A program made the translations under genes and the position numbers. From positions 12,870 through 76,869 of the forward strand of contig DATCYW010000030.1 of the NCBI GenBank assembly GCA_036526255.1: a DNA stretch of 64,000 nt, read 5' to 3'. This document shows, piece by piece, positions 1-7,856 of the stretch. Source of the stretch: Malonomonas sp036526255. GTDB taxonomy: Bacteria; Desulfobacterota; Desulfuromonadia; Desulfuromonadales; Geopsychrobacteraceae. The first letter of the stretch is position 1, and each line of letters begins with the position of its first letter. The notes under the pieces were generated by a model. It had not been told where the DNA came from and searched no databases. It was given only the letters and a program-made list of their open reading frames with translations.

Positions 1-509
1 TGCTGCTGTAATCCGAAAACCTGATCACAATAGACGATCCTGCGGTCCGCTACTCGCAACCGGACCGCCCGCTCAGCCCGAGTACCGACCGGCCCCTGCC
101 GGCAAAGTCCGGGGTAAATCGGCCCCTCTTCACCAGGATGCGGGGCGCTGAGCAGGATCTCCCGCCGCGAGCAGCTGCAATCGAACACCAGTTGCTGGTC
201 ACGCAACTGCTGCAGAACCTGACGATAATAATCGCTGCGCCGGCTCTGATAAATGACCTCGCTGTCCCACTCAAAACCTAGCTGCTCCAGCAGCCGGATC
301 ATCTCGTCTGCCGCACCGGGAACCACGCGGGGCGGATCAAGGTCCTCAATCCGCAGCAGCCATTGTCCGCCGTTATTACGCGCCAGCAGATAACTACCAA
401 GCGCCGCGACCAATGAACCGAAATGCAGCGGCCCGGTCGGACTAGGGGCAAAACGACCGGTGACCGCCCCCCCCAGCTGTCTGTTGTTTGATATCGTCAA
501 GAGTTCCAC
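1..509 (-). CDS. gluQ: Glutamyl-Q tRNA(Asp) synthetase, C-terminus beyond window
   Basis: This is the first ~169 codons of a class I aminoacyl-tRNA-synthetase paralogue that glutamylates queuosine in tRNA(Asp). The frame runs off the left edge. From a GTG start at 509 it reads RFAPSPTGPLHFGSL near residues 19-33, the GluRS-like nucleotide-binding signature. A zinc site follows, with C-S-C and then Y-P-G-L-C about 18 residues later; this Cys-x-Cys/Tyr/Cys spacing is that of GluQ-RS rather than full GluRS. A TTG at 500 is an alternative start. It is transcribed divergently from the Rrf2 gene. The short N-terminus and early zinc motif favour GluQ-RS over GltX; the missing tRNA-binding half cannot be checked. 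Confidence 0.88.
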   Translation of the reverse strand, partial: MELLTISNNRQLGGAVTGRFAPSPTGPLHFGSLVAALGSYLLARNNGGQWLLRIEDLDPPRVVPGAADEMIRLLEQLGFEWDSEVIYQSRRSDYYRQVLQQLRDQQLVFDCSCSRREILLSAPHPGEEGPIYPGLCRQGPVGTRAERAVRLRVADRRIVYCDQVFGLQQ

Positions 510-592
510 CCTTAGAAGTTCGGATAAATGATGCGTTCAGGCAGCGACACTGTCAAGTCGGAAGAAATCTCAAAAGCCGGCCAAGCGGAGCA

Positions 593-621
593 TTGACTTC
601 AACTTCGCTTCCGTGTATTCC
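593..621 (+). promoter_or_regulatory. Sigma-70-type promoter for the Rrf2 gene
   Basis: TTGACT (593-598) and TATTCC (616-621) are separated by 17 bases and lie 34 bases before the GTG start of the Rrf2 regulator. A GGAGG ribosome site follows at about 643-647. Confidence 0.5.
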
Positions 622-654
622 TTACTGGGGGAGTTAGCATTATGGAGGTTTTAA

Positions 655-1089
655 GTGGTCATTACCCGCGCAACTGAGTATGCAATACGTACGGTGGTTT
701 ATCTGGCGCAGCAGCCGCAGGGCGACATCGTCCTGAAAAAAGACATTTGCCGCACCCAGGATGTGACCCCGGCGTTTTTGACAAAAATCCTGCAACCGCT
801 GATCAAGGTCGGAATCGTCAGCTCACAACGTGGCGTCGGTGGCGGTTTCCTGCTGGCAAAAGACCCGACTGAAATCACCCTGCTGGATATTTTGCAGGCG
901 GAAGAAGGCCCCTTGAGCCTGAATCATTGCCTGGTGGAAAATGAGACCTGCCTGCGTGAGAACCATTGTGCGGCGCACGAAGTCTGGAACGAAACCCAGG
1001 GGAAGATGGTCGAGGTGCTGAAGGGCCACAGCATCGCCCAGCTGGTCAGTCGTGAAAAAGAGAAGTTAGCGCAGGCAAGCAGCGAGTAA
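655..1089 (+). CDS. Rrf2 family transcriptional regulator, probably Fe-S binding
   Basis: A 144-residue Rrf2-family winged-helix regulator starting at GTG behind a GGAGG site. The N-terminal half carries the DNA-binding helix-turn-helix (residues 1-60) and the family glycine-rich wing (RGVGGGF near 60-65). Cys92, Cys99 and Cys105 lie almost exactly where IscR has its cluster ligands (92, 98, 104), so a 2Fe-2S or 4Fe-4S sensor role is likely. The gene stands alone with its own promoter and terminator and has no isc genes beside it, so its target (Fe-S biogenesis, NO or redox) cannot be read from context. IscR itself, NsrR-like and generic Rrf2 remain possible. Confidence 0.88.
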   Translation: MVITRATEYAIRTVVYLAQQPQGDIVLKKDICRTQDVTPAFLTKILQPLIKVGIVSSQRGVGGGFLLAKDPTEITLLDILQAEEGPLSLNHCLVENETCLRENHCAAHEVWNETQGKMVEVLKGHSIAQLVSREKEKLAQASSE

Positions 1090-1110
1090 TTCTTACTTAC
1101 AAGAATTGTA

Positions 1111-1147
1111 AAACGGGGCGTCGAAGTGATTCGACGCCCCGTTTTTT
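1111..1147 (+). terminator. Rho-independent terminator of the Rrf2 gene
   Basis: A perfect 15-bp inverted repeat (1111-1125 with 1130-1144), loop GTGA, ends in a T-rich tract. It lies 21 bases after the stop. Confidence 0.9.
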
Positions 1148-1289
1148 GTTCAAAAAATACCCTGGGGACCAGGAGGGATAAGGTCGCCAGGGTAAAGCAG
1201 GAAGCTGCCACGGCCTCCTGTAAACGTTTGAACTTTCACCCCAGTTTATCCAGCGGTCAAGAAAGGTCAAACGGCAAAACCAATTAATT

Positions 1290-2504
1290 TCACCTAACCG
1301 AATCTTCCGGATAAGCATTGATGTTATGGACGCTCAAGTCAGCACCGGCGAACTCCTGCTCCTCATCCAGCCTGAAGCCACAGACCTTGTCGATCAGCTT
1401 GTAAACGACGAAAGCCGTGACCAGCGCGTAACCAACCGCAAGCAGACTGCCGACGAATTGCGACAGGAACGAAACACCACCCAGACCGCCGAAAGTTGTC
1501 GAACCGAAGATCCCTGCGGCAATCCCCCCCCAGGTACCGACGACCCCATGCAGCGGCCAGACGCCGAGTACATCGTCAATCTTTAGCCTTTCCTGCTCGA
1601 TCTGAAAACCGTAAACAAAAACAAGCGAGCCAAGTCCGCCGACAAAAAAGGCACCGATCGGATGCACCAGGTCGGAACCGGCACAGATGGCAATCAGACC
1701 GGCCAAGGCGCCGTTGTGGACAAAACCGGGGTCATTCTTGCTGGCAACCAGCGCGAACAGCACTCCGCCAACCATGGCCATGAGAGAATTGACCGCCACT
1801 AGGCCGGAGATTGCGCCCAGCGATTGCGCGCTCATGACGTTGAAACCGAACCAGCCGACCGCCAGAATCCAGCTGCCCAGTGCCAGAAAGGGGATATTAC
1901 TGATCGGGATGGCCTGACTGCGGCCACGCACGAAACGCCCCATCCGCGGACCAAGCACCAGCACCGCCGGCAAAGCCAGCCAGCCGCCAATAGAGTGGAC
2001 GACGACGCTGCCGGCGAAATCATGAAAAGGTGCGCCGAAGGTCGATTCGAAGAAACTCTGCAATCCGGCGCTGTTCTGCCCCCAGATAATGGACTCGAAG
2101 ATCGGATAGGAGACACCGGCAAAAATGGCACCGGCAACCACCTGTGGCCAGAATTTTGCCCGCTCAGCAATCCCACCGGAAATAATTGCCGGAATACAGG
2201 CAGCAAAGCAGAGCAGAAAAAAGAAGCGAACCAGTTCGAAGCCCTGATTGTTACCGAGCAGTTCGGAGGCCGGCAGCATGAAATGAATACCGTAGGCAAT
2301 CGGGTAGCCGATCAAGAAGTAGACAACGGTCGAAACCGACCAGTCAGAGAGAATCTTGACGAACGCGTTGACCTGACTTTTTTTACGGACCGTTCCTACT
2401 TCCAAAAAGGCGAACCCGGCGTGCATGGCAAAGACCATGACCGCACCGAGTAACAAGAACAGCACATCACCACCGCGATGCAGAGTCGCTAATGATTCTT
2501 CCAT
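1290..2504 (-). CDS. amt: Ammonium transporter (Amt/MEP/Rh family)
   Basis: An inner-membrane ammonium channel of 404 residues from the ATG at 2504. That start has AGGAGG eight bases upstream and gives the usual N-terminus; the open frame continues upstream to 2630 but lacks a ribosome site there. About eleven hydrophobic segments are visible. The family signature GFAFLEVGTVRKK sits in the first helix pair. The pore histidine pair of AmtB is present: H170 in DFAGSVVVH and H319 in PLHGVVGTW (E. coli H168 and H318). There is no glnK gene next to it, unlike many amt loci. It is convergent with the Rrf2 gene and divergent from the chemoreceptor. Confidence 0.93.
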   Translation of the reverse strand: MEESLATLHRGGDVLFLLLGAVMVFAMHAGFAFLEVGTVRKKSQVNAFVKILSDWSVSTVVYFLIGYPIAYGIHFMLPASELLGNNQGFELVRFFFLLCFAACIPAIISGGIAERAKFWPQVVAGAIFAGVSYPIFESIIWGQNSAGLQSFFESTFGAPFHDFAGSVVVHSIGGWLALPAVLVLGPRMGRFVRGRSQAIPISNIPFLALGSWILAVGWFGFNVMSAQSLGAISGLVAVNSLMAMVGGVLFALVASKNDPGFVHNGALAGLIAICAGSDLVHPIGAFFVGGLGSLVFVYGFQIEQERLKIDDVLGVWPLHGVVGTWGGIAAGIFGSTTFGGLGGVSFLSQFVGSLLAVGYALVTAFVVYKLIDKVCGFRLDEEQEFAGADLSVHNINAYPEDSVR

Positions 2505-2567
2505 CTGAGTAAGACCTCCTCGTCTTTCGTCCGTTGCGCCAACCCCGTCGTTAGCCAGGGGTGTCTT

Positions 2568-2583
2568 TTCAATAGCCGTGCCG
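2568..2583 (-). promoter_or_regulatory. Possible sigma-54 (-24/-12) element upstream of amt
   Basis: On the minus strand CGGCACGGCTATTGAA resembles the consensus TGGCAC-N5-TTGCA, placed 64-80 bases before the amt start. The conserved -12 C is replaced by A, so this is a weak call supported mainly by the fact that amt genes are often nitrogen-regulated. Confidence 0.25.
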
Positions 2584-2824
2584 ATTGCGACAAGCCACTG
2601 AAACTGGTGAATAACCGTGAACGACGACAAGACAATGCCTAACTTTTAAGCAGGACTGCCTGTTTTTTACCCAAAGCTCTTTAGCCTCTGAAAAAAAACT
2701 AAAAAAGCGCGTCGGGTGACGGAACCCTTGCTTGCATGTTTGCAATGAAAATTATACAATTCAAAGATTCCAATTTTCTAACAATTCTATACGCTCATTG
2801 TCCTGCTGCCGCTAAGGGTACCCA

Positions 2825-5236
2825 ATGTCAAATACACTCAGCATCCGCTGGAAGATTCTGGTCAGCCTTCTGGCCCTGGCCATTATCCCAATGCTCCTGC
2901 TCACTTATCTGTTTTCCAACATGGCCAACGAACAGGTTGACAGCCAGATAGAACTGCTGGCCGACCAATCGGGCCGCTTCGTCATGCAGGCGGCTTCTGA
3001 CAGTGAAGATCAGCTGCTGGAAGCTATCGAACTGATGAGCAAGAACAATGAACTGCTCAAGGCGGTTTCCTCCAGCGAGACCACCGGGGACTTCTCGCAG
3101 TTGCATGAGATCCTGCAAAGATATCAAATCCAGTTTCGCTTTGATGTTATTGAACTGACGCACAGCAACGGCCACCGCCATCGATTGACAGGCACACATG
3201 AGGGCGGGACAGCCAGGGAAGTGTCTAGAGGCGATCAACCGACCGCTGAAGTTCTGAGTGTCACAAACACAAGCATGGTCATCAAGGATGGGCAAGTCCG
3301 CATTCTCAGCACAACGCCGCTCAAAGTTGATAACAACATCATCGCCAATTTAAGCGCATACCAGGTTCTCGGTGACAAACTGGCCAACCATTATGAAGAG
3401 ATGATTGATGCAGATATCGGTCTGCATGACGGAAAAAACATTCTGGCCAGCAGCAGCGACGAACTGAAAAATCTCTCGTTGCAGAACATGCTCGATGAGG
3501 ACTTTGTGGTCGCTAAACTGCATAACCGCTCACACGTTCTCTACAACTATCCGCTGAACCACAAAAGCGCTGGCTTTGTCATCGCCATCGACCGCTCCTA
3601 TATCGAGGCAGCAACCAGATCGATGCAGCGCACGCTGCTGATGGTCGCTGCCGGAGTCACCTTCGTCGCGTTTTTTTTCGGCATGCTGATCGCCGGCGGG
3701 ATTGCCAAACCACTCCTCTCAGTAGTCCGTAATCTGCAGGAAATCTCCGAAGGGGAAGCCGATCTGACCCAGACCCTCAAGGTCACAAGTCACGACGAAG
3801 TCGGCTTGCTGGCGACCAGCTTCAACACCTTCATCGACCGACTGCGCGAGATGGTGCTGCGCACCAGAGAAACGGCCAGCAGCCTCTCCAGCGCAACCAG
3901 CTCAATCCGCAGCAAGGTTTCCGAGGTCAGCAGCAGCGCCATCGAACAGACCAACGCACTGGAAAAATCTCATCGCGGGATCACTGAAATCGGCAACACC
4001 ACCGGGGAGATTGCCGATAACGTCTCCAACCTGGTCGCCTCGGTGCAGCAGAGCGCGGCGGCGACCCACGAACTAGAATCGACCACTATCAGCATTTCGG
4101 GACAGATGGAAAACCTGTTCGGCATCATCAGCGACATCTCCAGCTCGATCTATCAGCTCTCCTCTTCCAACGAGCAGATTGACGGCAACATCATTGAACT
4201 CTCCAACAGCGCCCGCGAAACGTCCACTTCGGCGGAGCACATGGAGCAGGCGACCAACAACATCGAAGCGAGCGCCAACCAGACCAGTCAGCTGGCGCAG
4301 CAAGCCGCCAGTCAGGCGCTGGAAGGAAAAGCCGCGGTGCAGGATACGATTCGCGGCATCAGCGGCCTGCAGCAACTGATCGAACAGGCGCACCTGACCA
4401 TCCAGGAACTGGGACAACGCTCAGACGCCATCGGCAGCATCATCAACGTCATTGCCGAGGTCGCCGACCAGACCAACCTGCTGGCGCTGAACGCCGCGAT
4501 TATCGCCGCACAGGCTGGCGAACACGGGCAGGGGTTTGCAGTCGTTGCTGACGAGATCCGCAACCTTGCCGAACGCACCTCGGTATCGACCAAAGAGATC
4601 GCCGAAATCATCGAGAACCTGCAACAGGGCACTCAGGCCGCGGTCACGACCATCGAGGCCGGCAGTGTCCGTGCCCAGCAGGAGGTGGCCCGCTCGCACG
4701 CTGCGGGTGAAGCCCTGGCAAAACTGCATGAAAGCTCGATCGTCTCCACCGAGCAGATCACCAGCATCGCCCAGCAGACCAAGACGCAGTCGATCGAAAA
4801 CCGAAAAATCACCCAGGCGGTTCTCGGCATCACCAAGATGCTTGAGCAGATCGCTCTTTCGATCAGCCAGCAGACCGCCAGCACCCGCAACCTGTCCAGC
4901 GCCGCCGAGTCGATGAAACACATCGCCGGCCGCGTCAAAAACAGCACCGCAGAGCAGAGCCGCGGCAGTCAGCAGATCGCCCAGAGCATCGAACATATCC
5001 AGCAGATGATCGAACTGATCGACAGCGCCACCCGCGAACTGAATCATCGCAGCAACGAAGTTGTCCAGTCGGTCACCATGGTCCGGCAGATTGCCGAAGA
5101 CAACGCTGAGCGCGCGGCCGACATGGATGCCGTCTTTGCCGACCTGTCAGATCAGGCGCAGGAACTCTACAACGGCATGGGCGATTTCAAGATTGATGTC
5201 GTTACAGAGACAGCAGAAGAGGCGATTGACAAATAA
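2825..5236 (+). CDS. Methyl-accepting chemotaxis protein
   Basis: An 803-residue transmembrane chemoreceptor. Residues ~10-32 form the first membrane helix, ~33-265 a periplasmic sensing region (length suits a CACHE-type double-PAS fold, not verified), ~268-292 the second helix, followed by a HAMP domain to ~345 and a long coiled-coil signalling region. The CheA/CheW-binding hairpin is clear at ~545-590 (EVADQTNLLALNAA, then GFAVVADEIRNLAERT). The tip has IIAAQAGEHGQGF where most receptors have IEAARAGEQGRGF. The ligand is unknown; no che genes are adjacent. The start has AAGGG seven bases upstream. Confidence 0.95.
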   Translation: MSNTLSIRWKILVSLLALAIIPMLLLTYLFSNMANEQVDSQIELLADQSGRFVMQAASDSEDQLLEAIELMSKNNELLKAVSSSETTGDFSQLHEILQRYQIQFRFDVIELTHSNGHRHRLTGTHEGGTAREVSRGDQPTAEVLSVTNTSMVIKDGQVRILSTTPLKVDNNIIANLSAYQVLGDKLANHYEEMIDADIGLHDGKNILASSSDELKNLSLQNMLDEDFVVAKLHNRSHVLYNYPLNHKSAGFVIAIDRSYIEAATRSMQRTLLMVAAGVTFVAFFFGMLIAGGIAKPLLSVVRNLQEISEGEADLTQTLKVTSHDEVGLLATSFNTFIDRLREMVLRTRETASSLSSATSSIRSKVSEVSSSAIEQTNALEKSHRGITEIGNTTGEIADNVSNLVASVQQSAAATHELESTTISISGQMENLFGIISDISSSIYQLSSSNEQIDGNIIELSNSARETSTSAEHMEQATNNIEASANQTSQLAQQAASQALEGKAAVQDTIRGISGLQQLIEQAHLTIQELGQRSDAIGSIINVIAEVADQTNLLALNAAIIAAQAGEHGQGFAVVADEIRNLAERTSVSTKEIAEIIENLQQGTQAAVTTIEAGSVRAQQEVARSHAAGEALAKLHESSIVSTEQITSIAQQTKTQSIENRKITQAVLGITKMLEQIALSISQQTASTRNLSSAAESMKHIAGRVKNSTAEQSRGSQQIAQSIEHIQQMIELIDSATRELNHRSNEVVQSVTMVRQIAEDNAERAADMDAVFADLSDQAQELYNGMGDFKIDVVTETAEEAIDK

Positions 5237-5254
5237 AGAACGGATAGGCTAATG
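5226..5254 (+). promoter_or_regulatory. Candidate promoter for the SAM riboswitch-metX transcript
   Basis: TTGACA (5226-5231) overlaps the end of the chemoreceptor gene; a 17-base spacer leads to CTAATG (5249-5254). Transcription would begin shortly before the riboswitch P1 helix. Confidence 0.45.
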
Positions 5255-5273
5255 TCAGCCGCACGTTAAAAAA

Positions 5274-5413
5274 CGTCTTTATCCAGAGTGGTGGAGGGAG
5301 AAGGCCCTGCGAAGCCACGGCAACCGGTCAACTGAGGGAACAATCAGTTGGCACCCGGTGCCAATTCCTGCCCTGCCGAACCGATCATCGGTTACGGGGG
5401 ACAGATGGGGACG
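5274..5413 (+). ncRNA. SAM-I (S-box) riboswitch
   Basis: The leader carries the S-box core: TTATCCAGAG followed by GGTGGAGGGA, then GGCCCTGCGAAGCC, CGGCAACC and GGTGCCAATTCC in the standard order and spacing. Helix P1 closes completely: CGTCTTTATC (5274-5283) pairs with GATGGGGACG (5404-5413). An intrinsic terminator follows and then metX. Known members bind S-adenosylmethionine and switch off downstream methionine genes by termination; the same off-switch is inferred here. Confidence 0.95.
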
Positions 5414-5446
5414 GAGCCTGAGATACCATTTTCGTCACGTATCCCC

Positions 5447-5487
5447 AAGGCCCCTTCCCATCTTCCGGGAAGGGGCCTTTTTTATTT
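5447..5487 (+). terminator. Riboswitch-controlled intrinsic terminator
   Basis: AAGGCCCCTTCCC (5447-5459) pairs with GGGAAGGGGCCTT (5467-5479), followed by a T-rich run. It lies between the riboswitch and metX, as expected for SAM-dependent attenuation. Confidence 0.93.
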
Positions 5488-5513
5488 TCCGTTGACGATG
5501 ACAGGGGATTCGC

Positions 5514-6641
5514 TTGAACGATTCCGTCGGCCTGGTGGCTACTGAATATGCCGATTTCACGACTGATCTGCGGCTGGAAAGCGGACGTCTGCTCGGTCCG
5601 TTGCGGATAGCCTACGAGCGCTACGGCACACTTAATGCCGACCGTTCCAACGCCATTCTGGTCACCCACGCCTGGACCGGCGATGCCCATGCCGCCGGAT
5701 TCCATAGTGAAGAAGATCGCAAGCCGGGCTGGTGGGACAACATGATCGGCCCCGGCAAGGTTCTCGATACCGACCGCTATTTTATCATCTGCAGCAACAC
5801 CATCGGCTCTTGCAAAGGCTCAACCGGCCCGACCAGCATCAACCCGAAAACCGACCGCCCGTACCGACTGAACTTTCCGGTGCTGATGGTCCGTGACATG
5901 GTGCACGCCCAGAAGCGACTTATCAGCCACCTGGGGATCAACTCGCTGCTTTCGGTGGTCGGCGGCTCAATGGGAGCCATGCAGGCGCTGGAGTGGGGCA
6001 TCCACTATCCGGAGATGGTCCGTTCAATTGTTCCGATTGCCGGTACCGGCCGCACTTCGCCAATGGCGATCGCACTCAACGCATTGGCCCGCCAAGCGAT
6101 CTACAACGACCCGCTCTGGAAAAAAGGCAACTACCGCCGTGAACATCCGCCGGCGGACGGGCTGGCGCTGGCGCGCGCCGTTGGCCATATTTCCTTTCTC
6201 TCCGACGCCTCGATGCAGCTTAAATTCGACCGCCGCTTTTCAATGCGCGACGGGATGTTCGACTTCTTCGGCAAGTTCGAAATTGAACGCTATCTCGACT
6301 ACAACGGCAGCAGCTTTGTTGATCGTTTCGACACCAATTCCTTTCTCTATCTGGCCAAAGCTCTTGATCTGTACGATGTCGCCTGGAACTTCGACTCGCT
6401 CAGCGACGCCCTAAACCGGCTGGTCTGCCCGTCGCTCTGGTTCGCCTTCAGCTCTGACTGGCTCTACCCTCCACAGCAGACAGAAGAAGTTGTCGACGAA
6501 CTGCAACGACTGAAGAAGCCGGTCGATTACCACCTGATTCAATCCGATTACGGCCACGATTCATTCCTGGTCGAGCCGGAAAAGTTCATCCCGATATTGA
6601 AAAGTTTTCTCGACGCTCAAGCCAAAGCACAGAACCTGTAA
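5514..6641 (+). CDS. metX: Homoserine O-acetyltransferase
   Basis: A 375-residue alpha/beta-hydrolase that acylates homoserine in the first committed step of methionine synthesis. The nucleophile elbow GGSMGAMQ places the catalytic serine at 152, and the catalytic histidine is H348 in YGHDSF. GSCKGSTGPTSINP near residue 100 is typical of MetX. The start is TTG with AGGGG six bases upstream. Control by the SAM riboswitch supports the assignment. The common partner metW is not adjacent. Some MetX-family enzymes use succinyl-CoA, so the acyl donor is not certain. Confidence 0.93.
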   Translation: MNDSVGLVATEYADFTTDLRLESGRLLGPLRIAYERYGTLNADRSNAILVTHAWTGDAHAAGFHSEEDRKPGWWDNMIGPGKVLDTDRYFIICSNTIGSCKGSTGPTSINPKTDRPYRLNFPVLMVRDMVHAQKRLISHLGINSLLSVVGGSMGAMQALEWGIHYPEMVRSIVPIAGTGRTSPMAIALNALARQAIYNDPLWKKGNYRREHPPADGLALARAVGHISFLSDASMQLKFDRRFSMRDGMFDFFGKFEIERYLDYNGSSFVDRFDTNSFLYLAKALDLYDVAWNFDSLSDALNRLVCPSLWFAFSSDWLYPPQQTEEVVDELQRLKKPVDYHLIQSDYGHDSFLVEPEKFIPILKSFLDAQAKAQNL

Positions 6642-6697
6642 TAACTGCCCATACAAGAAAAACGCAAAAAGGCGACGCACGCGCCGCCCTTAAATGT

Positions 6698-6736
6698 AAA
6701 AAAGGCTGATCCGATGCAGGATTCAGCCTTTTTTTT
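6698..6736. terminator. Terminator of metX, overlapping the end of the small opposite-strand gene
   Basis: AAAAAAGGCTGA...TTCAGCCTTTTTTTT forms a hairpin with A-run and T-run on opposite sides, so it can terminate both strands. The stop codon of the minus-strand gene (6723-6725) lies inside the 3' arm. Confidence 0.8.
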
Positions 6737-6893
6737 CGCCAAACAGGTCCAGTTGCTGAAACCTGAGTTCCTCCGACTTGAAGGGGCGCTGCTGAAAGCG
6801 CGGACATTCCAGCATCAGAATCGCTGCCGGCTGTTTGCACTTGCGTACGCAGCGGGCACAGAGTTTATTGATTGTTTGCTCTTTATTATCCAC
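6723..6893 (-). CDS. Small four-cysteine protein, putative zinc binding
   Basis: A 56-residue frame from a GTG at 6893, with AAGGA about nine bases upstream. It contains Cys12-x2-Cys15-x3-Cys19-x10-Cys30 (NKLCARCVRKCKQ, then LECPRF), an arrangement suited to one tetrahedral zinc, followed by a basic/aromatic tail ending DLFGEKKG. The composition and motif look protein-like, whereas the overlapping plus-strand frame does not. An ATG at 6947 would add 18 arginine-rich residues without a good ribosome site. Similar short CxxC...CKQ...CP proteins occur in bacteria and phages, to my knowledge without known function. It is divergent from the PhnP-like gene. Confidence 0.6.
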   Translation of the reverse strand: MDNKEQTINKLCARCVRKCKQPAAILMLECPRFQQRPFKSEELRFQQLDLFGEKKG

Positions 6894-7037
6894 GGATACG
6901 TTCCTTTTCTGAAGGCGCAGTCTACTCCAGAGCCGTTGCCGCTGCAAGTAGCAGAACAGAAACCATTTGTATCTCTGCGGGCCAAGATGATAGATTATTA
7001 AGCTAATCTCGGAATTGCCTCAGCGACGGAAGCCTGC

Positions 7038-7856
7038 ATGGATTCAACAACTCTGGATATCATCATACTCGGGTCAGGCACCAGCACGGGCATTCCGGTG
7101 GTTGGCTGCGACTGTTCCGTCTGCCGTTCGAGCGACCCACGCAATCAGCGCACCCGTTGCAGCGCCCTGCTCAGCCATGCCGGGCGCAACATCCTTATTG
7201 ACACCTCGACCGACCTGCGCTGGCAGGCGCTGCGCGAGGATATTCGCCATGTCGATGCGGTCCTCTATACCCACAGCCACGCTGACCACCTGCACGGCAT
7301 TGACGATCTGCGCGGCTTCAATCTGCGCTCGCAGGAGCCGATCCCGCTCTACGGTTCGACCCGTACCCTCGAACGGGTGCGCGACAACTTCAGTTATATT
7401 TTTGATGACATAGAAAATCCGGGCTATGTGCCGCGGCTGGCGCTGTTCCCCATTGAAACAACCTTCGCGCTGTTTGACCTGCTGATTACCCCGGTCCCGC
7501 TTTATCACGGCCGGATGCAGGCCTTCGGTTACCGCTGCGGCCCCTTCGCCTACCTGACCGACTGCAACGAGATCCCCGAAGCTTCGCTGGAACTGCTTCA
7601 GGGATTAGAGCTGCTGGTGCTCGACGGCCTGCGCTTTAAACCGCACACCACCCACTTCAACATCTCTCAGGCGGTGCAGATGGCCGAACGGATCGGGGCC
7701 AGACAGACCCTGCTGACCCACTTGAGTCACGAGGTCGATCACCCCCGTCACAACCCGCAACTGCCGGAAACCGTCGAGTTTGCCTACGACGGCCAACGCT
7801 TCTCTCTGCCCCTGCCGGCGCAGTCACTCAGATTGCGACGGAGCAGCGCGCCATGA
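7038..7856 (+). CDS. PhnP-like metallo-beta-lactamase-fold phosphodiesterase
   Basis: A 272-residue metallo-hydrolase. The metal motif HSHADH is at 79-84, with further ligands in LLTHLSHEVDH near the C-terminus. The N-terminus GSGTSTGIPVVGCDCSVC, with clustered cysteines, is characteristic of the PhnP/YycJ-type branch (in E. coli PhnP these cysteines bind a structural zinc). PhnP opens ribose cyclic phosphates; without phn genes nearby a general cyclic phosphodiester or nuclease role is equally possible. Its end overlaps the next gene by four bases (ATGA), so the two are probably translated together. Confidence 0.85.
   Translation: MDSTTLDIIILGSGTSTGIPVVGCDCSVCRSSDPRNQRTRCSALLSHAGRNILIDTSTDLRWQALREDIRHVDAVLYTHSHADHLHGIDDLRGFNLRSQEPIPLYGSTRTLERVRDNFSYIFDDIENPGYVPRLALFPIETTFALFDLLITPVPLYHGRMQAFGYRCGPFAYLTDCNEIPEASLELLQGLELLVLDGLRFKPHTTHFNISQAVQMAERIGARQTLLTHLSHEVDHPRHNPQLPETVEFAYDGQRFSLPLPAQSLRLRRSSAP

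Noticed and set aside
2719..2736. Possible -24/-12 site before the chemoreceptor (GGAACCCTTGCTTGC)
   Set aside because: The spacing between GG and GC is 7 or 11 bases instead of 10.
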